DNA of 64,000 bases, taken from NCBI RefSeq assembly GCF_038502225.1, contig NC_091352.1:22321216-22385215 (forward strand), in the 5' to 3' direction. Of this stretch, positions 22,165 through 31,143 are shown piece after piece. The DNA comes from Cherax quadricarinatus (Eukaryota; Arthropoda; Malacostraca; Decapoda; Parastacidae). Both the position numbers and the translations under genes were made by a program. Each line of letters begins with the position of its first letter. Position 1 is the stretch's first letter. The notes under the pieces were generated by a model. That model was not told the origin of the DNA and ran no database searches. It worked only from the letters and a program-made list of their open reading frames with translations.

Positions 22165-22768
22165 TGTCTTGTTCTATCTAGGCTGGAATATTGCTGCACT
22201 CTAACAGCACCTTTCAAGGCAGGTGAAATTGCCGACCTAGAAAATGTACAGAGAACTTTCACGGCGCGCATAACGGAGATAAAACACCTCAATTACTGGG
22301 AGCGCTTGAGGTTTCTAAACCTGTATTCCCTGGAACGCAGGAGGGAGAGATACATGATTATATACACCTGGAAAATCCTAGAGGGACTAGTACCGAACTT
22401 GCACACGAAAATCACTCACTACGAAAGCAAAAGACTTGGCAGACGATGCACCATCCCCCCAATGAAAAGCAGGGGTGTCACTAGCACGTTAAGAGACCAT
22501 ACAATAAGTGTCAGGGGCCCGAGACTGTTCAACTGCCTCCCAGCACACATAAGGGGGATTACCAACAGACCCCTGGCAGTCTTCAAGCTGGCACTGGACA
22601 AGCACCTAAAGTCAGTTCCTGATCAGCCGGGCTGTGGCTCGTACGTTGGTTTGCGTGCAGCCAGCAGCAACAGCCTGGTTGATCAGGCGCTGATCCACCA
22701 GGAGGCCTTGTCACAGACCGGGCCGCGGGGGCGTTGACCCCCGAAACTCTCTCCAGGTGAACTCCAGG
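22165..22768 (+). mobile_element. 5'-truncated LINE 3' end, left-arm specific
   Basis: The fragment encodes an RT C-terminal region (LEYCCTLTAPFKAGEI, LNYWERLRFLNLYSLERRRE, YMIIYTWKILEGLVPN) and a 3' UTR rich in GCAGCCAGCAGCAACAGCC. It ends in imperfect CTCCAGGTGAA-type repeats (about 22748-22768). It interrupts the CR1 copy on the opposite strand. The equivalent right-arm site (about 30515-30532) is uninterrupted, so this insertion came after the duplication. A few bases of target (GTTTTAGG) appear lost. The family resembles CR1/L2-type LINEs; the exact clade is not determined. Confidence 0.78.
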
Positions 22769-24030
22769 TTACTGCTAACCAGAAATCCTAAATCCTTTTC
22801 GCAATCAGTAGTATTAAGATCTGCATTATTTAGTTTGAGGCATGGTTATTTACCTGTCCAACATTTGGGACTGCATTTGTCAATATTAAGTCAATATTAA
22901 ACTGCATCTGCCACTTCTCCGACCATTGTATCAGTATTCAAATCATGCTGGAGTGCTCTAGTGTCCTCATTAGAATGAATTGGACGGCCTATTTTGGTGT
23001 CATCAGCAAATTTGCTTATGTCGGTAAGGCTTATTGGTCTATAGTTCGAAGCCAAGGACCTGTCACCTGCCTTGTAAATAGGTATTACATTTGCCATTTT
23101 CCACTTATCAGACACTATGCCAGTTCGTAGTGATATGTTAAAAAGATTAGCAAAAGGTATGCTAAGTTCCTCTTACATTCCTTTAACACCCTTGAAAACA
23201 GTTCATCAGGGCCTGGGGATTTGTTAGGTTTTAGTTTCTCTATTTGTCTGAGGACCATGTCACTAGTTACTGAAATCGTACATAGTTCATTATCATCCTG
23301 TTCTCCATAATCTATTATTTCAGGAATATCGCTAGTATTTTCCTGGGTGAAAACTGAGAGTAGGTATTTAGAATTTCACACGTATCCTTAACACTGTCAG
23401 TGATCTGACCAGAGTTACTCTTAAGTGGGCCAGTCTTGTCCCTAATCTATCTTCTGTATACCTTAAAGGACCCTTTTGGGTTAGTCTTTGAATCCCTTGC
23501 GACCTTAGCCTCATAATCCCTTTTTGCTTTTCTTATTCCTTTCTTTATTTCTCTCTAATTGAATATATTGATTTCTTAACTGCCCATCCCCTCTTTTGAT
23601 ACGCCTATATATGCCTCTCTTTTGACCAATGAAATGTTTTAATCTATTGTTCATCCATTTGGGATTATTTTTTAGATCTAATTTCCCTACTCGGAACAAT
23701 GTTGTCTGGGCAGCTAGAACTATGCTCTGAAAAACGTCATATTGGCAACCAAGACCATCTACTTGACCCATAGTCAGGACATCCCAATTTAGCCCACCTA
23801 GGTAATTTTTTAGTCCCATGAAGTCGGCCAAGCGAAAATCTGGGACAGATTTGATTGCAGTTATCTGGGTAATTCCATGATATATTAAACTAAGTGATTT
23901 GTGATCACTTTCCCCAAGCTCATCATTAACCTCAAGATTATTAATTAGTGAATCTTTGTTGGCAAGAACCAAGTCAAGCAGATTGTTTCCTCTAGTTGGT
24001 TCTGTTACAACCTGTTCTAAAAAGCAATCC

Positions 24031-24303
24031 TTGTGGCCTGGTGGCTAAAGCTCCCGCTTCACACACGGAGGGCCCGGGTTCGATTCCCGGCGGGTGGAAA
24101 AATTTCGACAAGTTTCCTTACACCTGTTGTCCTGTTCACCTAGCAGCAAATAGGTACCTGGGTGTTAGTCGACTGGTGTGGGTCGCATCCTGGGGGACAA
24201 GATTAAGGACCCCAATGGAAATAAGTTAGTCCTCCACTGACTTTCTTGGGATATCCTGGGTGGCTAACCCCTCGGGGTTAAAAATCAGAACGAAATCTTA
24301 TCT
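24031..24303 (+). mobile_element. tRNA-derived SINE (left-arm copy)
   Basis: A 270-bp unit with a tRNA-like head carrying pol III boxes: A-box-like TGGCCTGGTGGC (24034-24045) and an exact B box GGTTCGATTCC (24077-24087). A conserved body follows (GCAAATAGGTACCTGGGTG, GGGGGACAAGATTAAGGACC) with a CGGGGTTAAAAATC segment and an ATCTTATCT tail. It sits in antisense to the CR1 endonuclease, between the GDFN and SDH motifs. The same insertion is at 28986-29258 in the other arm. Isotype of the parent tRNA is unclear; the anticodon loop region reads CTTCACACA. Confidence 0.88.
24034..24087 (+). promoter_or_regulatory. Internal pol III promoter (A and B boxes) of SINE
   Basis: A-box-like TGGCCTGGTGGC and perfect B box GGTTCGATTCC, with 31 bp between the boxes as in tRNA genes. 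Both are also present in the right-arm copy. Confidence 0.75.
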
Positions 24304-25015
24304 AACCATATCAAAGTCACTAGACTCAAGATTTCCTGTCATATGGTTCCAATCAATTTGTCTGAAGTTAAAATCTCCCATTATCACAACATTTTCATAT
24401 CTAGATGCCTTATGAATTTCGTCCCATAACAGCTTACTACCATCCCTATCAAGGTTTGGGGGCCTATAAATCACACACAAAATTAATTTGTCACGACCCT
24501 CGAGAAACTGTAGCCAAACCGATTCTGTGTTCGATGTTTCTAATCATATATCATGTCTAAGACAACAATTTAAATTTTCTCTGACATACATCGCCACACC
24601 ACCACCCTTCCTGCTAACCCTATCAGTGTGGAATAGTTTATAACTCTTATGTTGCATTCAGAAGGTATTTCTCTATCTTTCAGGTTGAACCAGGTCTGTT
24701 ATACCAATATCTATATTACCTACACTTTCAAGTAATCTTAGCTCATCTATCTTATTTCTTAGACTCCTACTATTTGTATAATAAACCTTAAGGGAGCTTG
24801 TCACTCGTTGCCCTCTACTATCCCTCTGTTTGTTGATCAATTGATTTGCCATTACTAGCAACTTTATTTTGAATGTCTTTTAAACATATCCCTGAGGTAT
24901 CCCGGTAATAACTGCTGTTTTTAACCCTAATGTTGCAGTCTGATTGTTTCCCACAAACACCCATACCTCTATAATCTATCAGTTTAAATTCCTAGACAAG
25001 TCATCAATTACCCTC

Positions 25016-25822
25016 TCAATTGAATTGACTAATGCAACCACTCCATCCCCAGGGATGAACCCCATCCCTTGCATACATATCACGTTTGCCAAAGAATAGG
25101 TCCCAGTTATCAATGAATGGGATTGCAAGTTCCTTGCAGTACCTGCCTAGCCAGCAATTTATACCAATTGCCCTAGACATCCATTCATTACCCACTCCCT
25201 TTCTAGGCAAGATGCTACATATGACTGGGATCCCTCCCTTAGGCCTAACTACTTCTATGGCTGACCTGTACTTAACCAGCTGCTCCTCTCTCCTGCCCTT
25301 CCCAATGTCATTACCCCCAGCACTAAGACAGATAATGGGCTTGTTCCCATTACCTGCCATAATATTATCCATTCTGCTGACTGTCATCAACACCATCTCC
25401 AGGAAGATAAACTCTGTCTGACCTTTCTGTCTGTTACAAAATGGACGGTCCATATATCTTACCTGAGAATCGCCTATTAAAATATTCTTACCTTGATTAG
25501 CAGGGGAATCAGTGGTACCTTCAACCTCACTAACCATTGAAGTACACTCGTCTTGGAGAACAGAGAATCGATTTCCTACCTTCACATCTTCTCTGTTAAC
25601 TCTCTTCATCTTCCTTCATCCTGAACTGTGAACCACTTGCCTCTTAGAGCTGCTGCGACTATCACTGTTGGCGACCATTCCTTCCTTACCAGCTAAATCC
25701 TTCTCTCACACGCTCCTAAACTCATCTATGCGAAGCTTCAGCCTCCTATTTTCCTCCTGAAGAAGTAGAATCTCCTTCTTCAACACTTGAACCTGAGATT
25801 CTAAAACACTACAACAAGCCAT
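25016..25822 (-). pseudogene. CR1 ORF1: coiled-coil + SGNH/GDSL-type esterase
   Basis: The likely start is ATG 25822 (- strand), giving MACCSVLESQVQVLKKEI and a heptad-like coiled coil over the first 35 residues (LQEENRRLKLRIDEF). Two in-frame TGA codons (near 25712 and 25620) break the linker. The downstream open stretch from 25609 holds an SGNH hydrolase-like domain: ILIGDSQVRY (Ser block I), CLSAGGNDIGKG (block III) and YARDGVHPWGWSG (Asp-x-x-His, block V). CR1 ORF1 proteins with esterase domains are known from other animals. The catalytic Ser-Asp-His set is preserved despite the stops. Confidence 0.8.
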
Positions 25823-25905
25823 GGTGCTTGGTAACAGCCCACGCTAACTCCCATGAGCTTAGGCAGGTATGACCGCAGGTGACCACTGACCTCGGCGTAC
25901 TGATA

Positions 25906-26545
25906 CGAGTAGCATGTCCAACAAGGTGTTATGTCAGTAAAGCGTTCAGGCTCAATCTGACGAGGGTTGATGTAGTAGTAAGAGATGGCAAGGCCATCAG
26001 ACAATGCTCTGGTCTCCATGGTAACGTCCAGAAACGTGACCTTGAGTATCGAGGAAGCGTTGGGGATCTTCACAACAGAGTCAATCTTGGCCCAGGTGTT
26101 GAGGTCTTCAAGTGATGACGTAATTTCCTCGATGGACATGTTTGTGATTAGCCTGTCAAGGCGTTTCATGAACACAGCGTTTTGCACGCATGTATGGTGA
26201 CGTGATGATAAAACCACGGTCTTCTAAAGTCATCATGGCTGTAGATGTAAGTACTTTGTCAGCTTCTGCATCATCGAGAAAGGTAACGATGAAGGCTTCT
26301 TTCAGTGAAGTAATCTTGGAGAATTTGGCGTGAAGACAAGTGTTGAGTGAGGTTGCAAGCTTGAGCTTCGTGGTGTCGTCAACGACAGTAGACTTGGGCT
26401 TAATTCTCACACGATGAGACATCGTGGAGATGGTAGAGGTTCCCCTCCCCAAACGGGGATCGTAGGGAGACTGAACAAGTAAGGAGAGCTGCTATGACCT
26501 GCCGAGGCGAGTCAGAAGCAGAATCTTTAATCGTGTATCTGTGTA
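25906..26545 (-). pseudogene. gag-like ORF1, 5' half (interrupted by CR1)
   Basis: On the - strand the start is MSHRVRIKPKSTVVDD (ATG 26422), preceded by about 120 bp that looks like a 5' UTR. Two similar segments, FIVTFLDDAEADKVL and LKVTFLDVTMETRAL, suggest a repeated fold (inference). A frameshift lies near 26190. The protein ends mid-knuckle at PCWTCYSYQY, where CR1 5' sequence begins (about 25905). The continuation of such a knuckle, TTADCHAKNTKICSTCGSAG, is found at 37738 on the + strand right after the CR1 3' end. So this is one half of a gag gene split by the CR1 insertion and the inverted duplication. The LINE family is not identified. Confidence 0.6.
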
Positions 26546-26547
26546 TC

Positions 26548-27736
26548 GTGTATGGGCATGTGGGAGGTGGAGGGAAACATTAGGATAAAGGAGTTGGCGG
26601 CGTGTTTTTATAGGACAGCGTGTAGGAACAAACAATTATGGGGGACGATGGGTAACTTTTCAGGAGGGATATCGTGGACTTACTGTTGCACGTTTACTCT
26701 GCTTGGTGTCGGGGTGAGGAGGCAAGGGGTTGGTCTCTTCAGTGGTGTCCTATTGTATCGATTGGATGCCTGAATGAGGAAGGTTGACTGGTTTGCTTGG
26801 TGTTTGATGTGGGTAATGTTTTTGCAGGGAGCCGCCGGAGGGTTGTGTGCCGGATGTTGAGTGTATGGTGTTATTGTGGTGTATGTCAGGGGATGGTAAG
26901 GCATTATCCTTTTGTCTGGTGTGCATCTGTCCTTGGTTGGTGAGGGAAGATTCCTCGTTTGTCTAGAGGATTGTTCTAGGTATCGGGGTATTAAGCGTAA
27001 CGTTCTTGTGGAGGTGTGACATGAATGTACATGACTTTGTATAGCTCTGTGGCTGCTCATTGCATTGCGTGCAAACCTATAATTGTCAGTTTCGATTATG
27101 GTGTCAATAGTCCTGGAGTCTGAAGGTAGACTGGTTCTTTTAAGTTTAGGTTGGTTTTGTAGGCCGGTGGGCCTACAAAACGTGAGGATGTGGTACCATG
27201 ATTGGCATATTTGATACTCTGTTTGTATGCATGTAAATCAGTGTAGAGGTATGTTGCCAAGGGATACCTGTGTGTTACATGCAATATTTTGGTAGTACCT
27301 GCGGAAGAAAGGCGAACCAATGTATAAAGGCTACGGGGTATGTAGACATAATGACTTTTGTAAAACCACAGTGTTAAAAGTTGTATGTGGTTTTCTGTTT
27401 TTTCTATTATCGTTATAAGTACCTTTTTGTATAGGGAGTTATATTCATATGTATACGTGGAGGATATGTTTTATATATTTTAATCTGGTGATAACTTTAT
27501 CCTTGTCATACGTTTCTTAACGTATAATTAAAGAGGTACATTATGAACTCTGTACGAGAATGTATAGGTTATTTATGGGGTTTATATATACCCTTCTATT
27601 TGTATGGTAGGTCATATTACATATTGAATGTTAACCATCAACATTAACTTTGTGTCAATAAGCTGTTGGAATGTAGTGGTGATCACGGATATGGCCCTGT
27701 TGGGTCTGTTTTTTATTTTTGGGTGTGTAGATGCGT
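26548..27736 (+). mobile_element. Tx1-beta LINE 3' fragment, truncated at both ends
   Basis: Begins inside the ORF2 C-terminus: EVEGNIRIKELAACFYRT.CRNKQLWG matches the beta copy at about 7705-7800. About 960 bp of AT-rich 3' UTR-like sequence follows. There is no terminal AATAAAATATAAA/A-tail; the sequence stops abruptly at 27736, where CR1 begins mid-ORF1. That makes 27736/27737 a rearrangement breakpoint rather than a retroposition junction. It forms the right part of the spacer between the inverted arms. Confidence 0.7.
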
Positions 27737-28272
27737 ACGAGTGTACTTCAATGGTTAGTGAGGTTGAAGGTACCACTGATTCTCCTGCTAATCAAGGTAA
27801 GAATATTTTAATAGGCGATTCTCAGGTAAGATATATGGACCGTCCATTTTGTAACAGACAGAAAGGTCAGACAGAGTTTATCTTCCTGGAGCTGGTGTTG
27901 ATGACAGTCAGCAGGTTGGATAATATTATGGCAGGTAATGGCAACAAGCCCATTATCTGTCTTAGCGCAGGGGGTAATGACATTGGGAAGGGCAGGAGAG
28001 AGGAGCTGCTGGTTAAGTACAGGTCAGCCATAGTAGTAGTTAGGCCTAAGGGAGGGATCCCAGTCATATGTAGCATCTTGCCTAGAAAGGGAGTGGGTAA
28101 TGAATGGATGTCTAGGGCAATTGGTATAAATTGCTGGCTAGGCAGGTACTGCAAGGAACTTTCAATCCCATTCATTGATAACTGGGACCTATTCTTTGGC
28201 AAACGTGATATGTATGCAAGGGATGGGGTTCATCCCTGGGGATGGAGTGGTTGCATTAGCCAATTCAATTGA
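27737..28272 (+). pseudogene. CR1 ORF1, esterase domain (5'-truncated)
   Basis: Open from the breakpoint to a stop at 28270. It contains ILIGDSQVRY, CLSAGGNDIGKG and YARDGVHPWGWSG, the SGNH-type Ser, Gly/Asn and Asp/His blocks. It lacks the coiled-coil N-terminus present in the left arm. The open frame extends upstream into Tx1 3' UTR sequence, so any apparent Met start before 27737 is spurious. It differs from the left-arm copy by only a handful of residues. Confidence 0.8.
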
Positions 28273-28426
28273 GAGGGTAATTGATGACTTGTCTAGGAAT
28301 TTAAACTGATAGATTATAGAGGTATGGGTGTTTGTGGGAAACAATCAGACTGCAACATTAGGGTTAAAAACAGCAGTTATTACCGGGATACCTCAGGGAT
28401 ATGTTTAAAAGACATTCAAAATAAAG

Positions 28427-30852
28427 TTGCTAGTAATGGCAAATCAATTGATTAACAAACAGAGGGATAGTAGAGAGCAACGAGTGACAAGCTCCCTTAA
28501 GGTTTATTACACAAATAGTAGGAGTCTAAGAAATAAGATAGATGAGCTAAGATTACTTGAAAGTGTAGGTAATATAGATATTGGTATAACAGACCTGGTT
28601 CAACCTGAAAGATAGAGAAATACCTTCTGAATGCAACATAAGAGTTATAAACTATTCCACAATGATAGGGTCAGCAGGAAGGGTGGTGGTGTGGCGATTC
28701 ATGTCAGAGAAAATTTAAATTGTTGTCTTAGACATGATATATGATTAGAAACATCGAACACAGAATCGGTTTGGCTACAGTTTCTCGAGGGTCGTGACAA
28801 ATTAATTTTTTGTGTGATTTATAGGCCCCCAAACCTTGATAGGGATGGTAGTAAGCTGTTATGGGACGAAATTCATAAGGCATCTATATATGAAAATGTT
28901 GTGATAATGGGAGATTTTAACTTCAGACAAATTGATTGGAACCATATGACAGGAAATCTTGAGTCTAGTGACTTTGATATGGTTAGATAAGATTTCGTTC
29001 TGATTTTTAACCCCGAGGGGTTAGTCACCCAGGATAACCCAAGAAAGTCAGTGGAGGACTAACTTATTTCCATTGGGGTCCTTAATCTTGTCCCCCAGGA
29101 TGCGAACCACACCAGTCGACTAACACCCAGGTACCTATTTGCTGCTAGGTGAACAGGACAACAGGTGTAAGGAAACTTGTCGAAATTTTTCCACCCGCCG
29201 GGAATCGAACCCGGGCCCTCCGTGTGTGAAGCGGGAGCTTTAGCCACCAGGCCACAAGGATTGCTTTTTAGAACAGGTTGTAACAGAACCAACTAGAGGA
29301 AACAATCTGCTTGACTTAGTTCTTGCCAACAAAGATTTACTAATTAATAATCTTGAGGTTAATGATGAGCTTGGGGAAAGTGATCACAAATCACTTAGTT
29401 TTAATATATCATGGAATTACCCAGATAACTGCAATCAAATCTGTCCCAGATTTTCGCTTGGCCGACTTCATGGGACTGAAAAATTACCTGGGTGAGCTAA
29501 ATTGGGATGTCCTGACTATGGGTCAAGTAGATGATCTTGGTTGCCAATATGACGTTTTTCAGAGCATAGTTCTAGCTGCCCAGACAACTTTGTTCCGAGT
29601 AGGGAAATTAGATCTAAAAAATAATCCCAAATGGATGAACAATAGATTAAAACATCTCATTGGTCAAAAGAGAGGCATATATAGGCGTATGAAAAGAGGG
29701 GATGGGCAGTTAAGAAATCAATATATTCAATTAGAGAGAAATAAAGAAAGGAATAAGAAAAGCAAAAAGGGATTATGAGGCTAAGGTCGCAAGGGATTCA
29801 AAGACTAACCCAAAAGGGTTCTTTAAGATATACAGAAGATAGATTTGGGACAAGACTGGCCCACTTAAGAGTAACTCTGGTCAGCTCACTGACAGTGTTA
29901 AGGATACGTGTGAAATTCTAAATACCTACTCTCTCTCAGTTTTCACCCAGGAAAATACTAGCGATATTCCTGAAATAATAGATTATGGAGAACAGGATGA
30001 TAATGAACTATGTACGATTTCAGTAACTAGTGACATGGTCCTCAGACAAATAGAGAAACTAAAACCTAACAAATCCCCAGGCCCTGATGAACTGTTTTCA
30101 AGGGTGTTAAAGGAATGTAAGAGGAACTTAGCATACCTTTTGCTAATCTTTTTAACATATCACTACGAACTGGCATAGTGTCTGATAAGTGGAAAATGGC
30201 AAATGTAATACCTATTTACGAGGCAGGTGACAGGTCCTTGGCTTCGAACTATAGACCAATAAGCCTTACCGACATAAGCAAATTTGCTGATGACACCAAA
30301 ATAGGCCGTCCAATTCATTCTAATGAGGACACTAGAGCACTCCAGTATGATTTGAATACTGATACAATGGTCGGAGAAGTGGCAGATGCAGTTCAATATT
30401 GACAAATGCAAAGTTCCAAATGTTGGACAGGTAAATAACCATGCCACAAACTAAATAATGTAGACCTTAATACTACTGATTGTGGAAAGGATTTAGGAGT
30501 TCTGGTTAGCAGTAACCTAAAACCAAGACAACAGTTCATTAGTGTTCGCAATAAAGCTAACAGAATTCTTGGCTTCATATCTAGAAGTATAAATAAAAGT
30601 CCTCAGGATGTTCTTCAACTCTGTATATCCTTGGTTAGGCCTCATTTAGACTATGCTGCTCAGTTCTGGTCACCGTATTACAGAATGGATATAAATGCTT
30701 TGGAAAACGTACAGAGAATGATGACAAAGATGATCCCATGTATCAGAAATCTTCCCTATGAGGATAGACTGAGGGCCCTCAATCTGCACTCTCTCGAAAG
30801 GCGTAGAATTAGGGGGGATATGATAGAGATGGATAAATGGAAAACAGAATAA
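28427..30852 (+). pseudogene. CR1 ORF2 (endonuclease + RT), internally deleted
   Basis: Same order and same damage as the left-arm copy: endonuclease start, GDFNFRQIDWNHMTG (about 28912), the SINE, LANKDLLINNLEVNDELG, KSPGPDELFSRV (30075), ASNYRPISLT joined to KFADDTKIGRPIHSN (about 30270-30290), RPHLDYAAQFWSPYYRMD (30634) and HSLERRRIRGDMIEM. Because the RPISLT-to-FADD deletion is identical in both arms, it predates the duplication. The C-terminal end continues after the Jockey at 37407. Confidence 0.82.
28986..29258 (-). mobile_element. tRNA-derived SINE (right-arm copy)
   Basis: Reverse-complement partner of the left-arm SINE at the same CR1 position. The B box is GGAATCGAACC on the + strand (about 29202-29212). 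It differs from the left copy by a few bases. It shows that the SINE inserted before the arms were duplicated. Confidence 0.88.
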
Positions 30853-31143
30853 AGGGGATGTAAATAGCATGCTGAAAATTTCCAGCCAAGACAGGACTCG
30901 CAGCAATGGTTTCAAGTTGGAAAAATTCAGATTCAGATTATTATATTATAATCAAAAAGAAGCGCTAAGCCACAAGGGCTATACAGCGCTGCAGGGTAGG
31001 GAAGGAAGCGAGGGTATTGGATGGCAGAAGGGAGGAGGGATGATCAGTAGGTTACAGAAAACAGTGGGGCAGGGGATAGTACGGGGATAGGGGGTAGCAA
31101 GAGATTGAAGTAGAAAGGGCTGAAGGTACCAGAATTTGTGAAG

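Larger units (their letters stand above)
21850..24861 (-). pseudogene. CR1 ORF2 (endonuclease + RT), internally deleted
   Basis: Fragments on the - strand: endonuclease N-terminus (24861-24673), MGDFNFRQIDWNHMTG (about 24390-24330), then after the SINE, LVLANKDSLINNLEVNDELG with SDH (about 23970-23890), FRLADFMGLKNYLG, a basic KERNKKSKKG stretch, KSPGPDELFSRV (RT motif 0), ASNYRPISLT, then directly KFADDTKIGRPIHSN, and the thumb/C-terminal part RPHLDYAAQFWSPYY and LHSLERRRIRGDMIE. Multiple stops and frameshifts are present. The missing segment contains the RT motifs between RPISLT and FADD, so it cannot encode an active enzyme. Confidence 0.82.
15253..25551. repeat. Left arm of a large inverted duplication
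   Basis: From the start of the Jockey element to CR1 ORF1, this stretch is the reverse complement of 27737-37406, apart from small indels and one arm-specific LINE insertion (22165-22768). Shared derived features: the SINE at the same CR1 site, an internal RT deletion (left about 23008-23030, right about 30270-30290), and the same Jockey 3' junction. By eye the CR1 and 3' Jockey parts differ by roughly 1.5-2%. The 5' Jockey part of this arm differs more (about 6%), so true arm homology may end near 20.0 kb. The inner breakpoint is at ACGAGTGTACTTC. Confidence 0.85.
21757..25905 (-). mobile_element. CR1-type LINE, left-arm copy, with nested insertions
   Basis: On the - strand the copy runs from a 5' UTR near 25905, through ORF1 (start 25822), ORF2 endonuclease and RT, to a point near the C-terminus where the Jockey 3' end abuts it at 21757. 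CR1 identity: VYYTNSRSLRNKIDELRLL, MGDFNFRQIDW, ASNYRPISLT, KFADDTKIGRPIHSN and RPHLDYAAQFWSPYY motifs, plus an SGNH-type esterase domain in ORF1. The RT core between RPISLT and FADDTK, roughly 100 residues in complete CR1 proteins, is deleted. The last CR1 part, its 3' UTR and tail are absent from this arm. The 5' boundary is approximate. Confidence 0.85.

Noticed and set aside
24031..24103. Functional tRNA gene
   Set aside because: The A and B boxes are good, but the sequence continues into a SINE body and tail, and the same unit recurs in the other arm; anticodon stem pairing is poor.
25016..25609. Host SGNH/GDSL esterase gene
   Set aside because: It is flanked in order by CR1 endonuclease and RT remnants and is duplicated with them; it belongs to CR1 ORF1.
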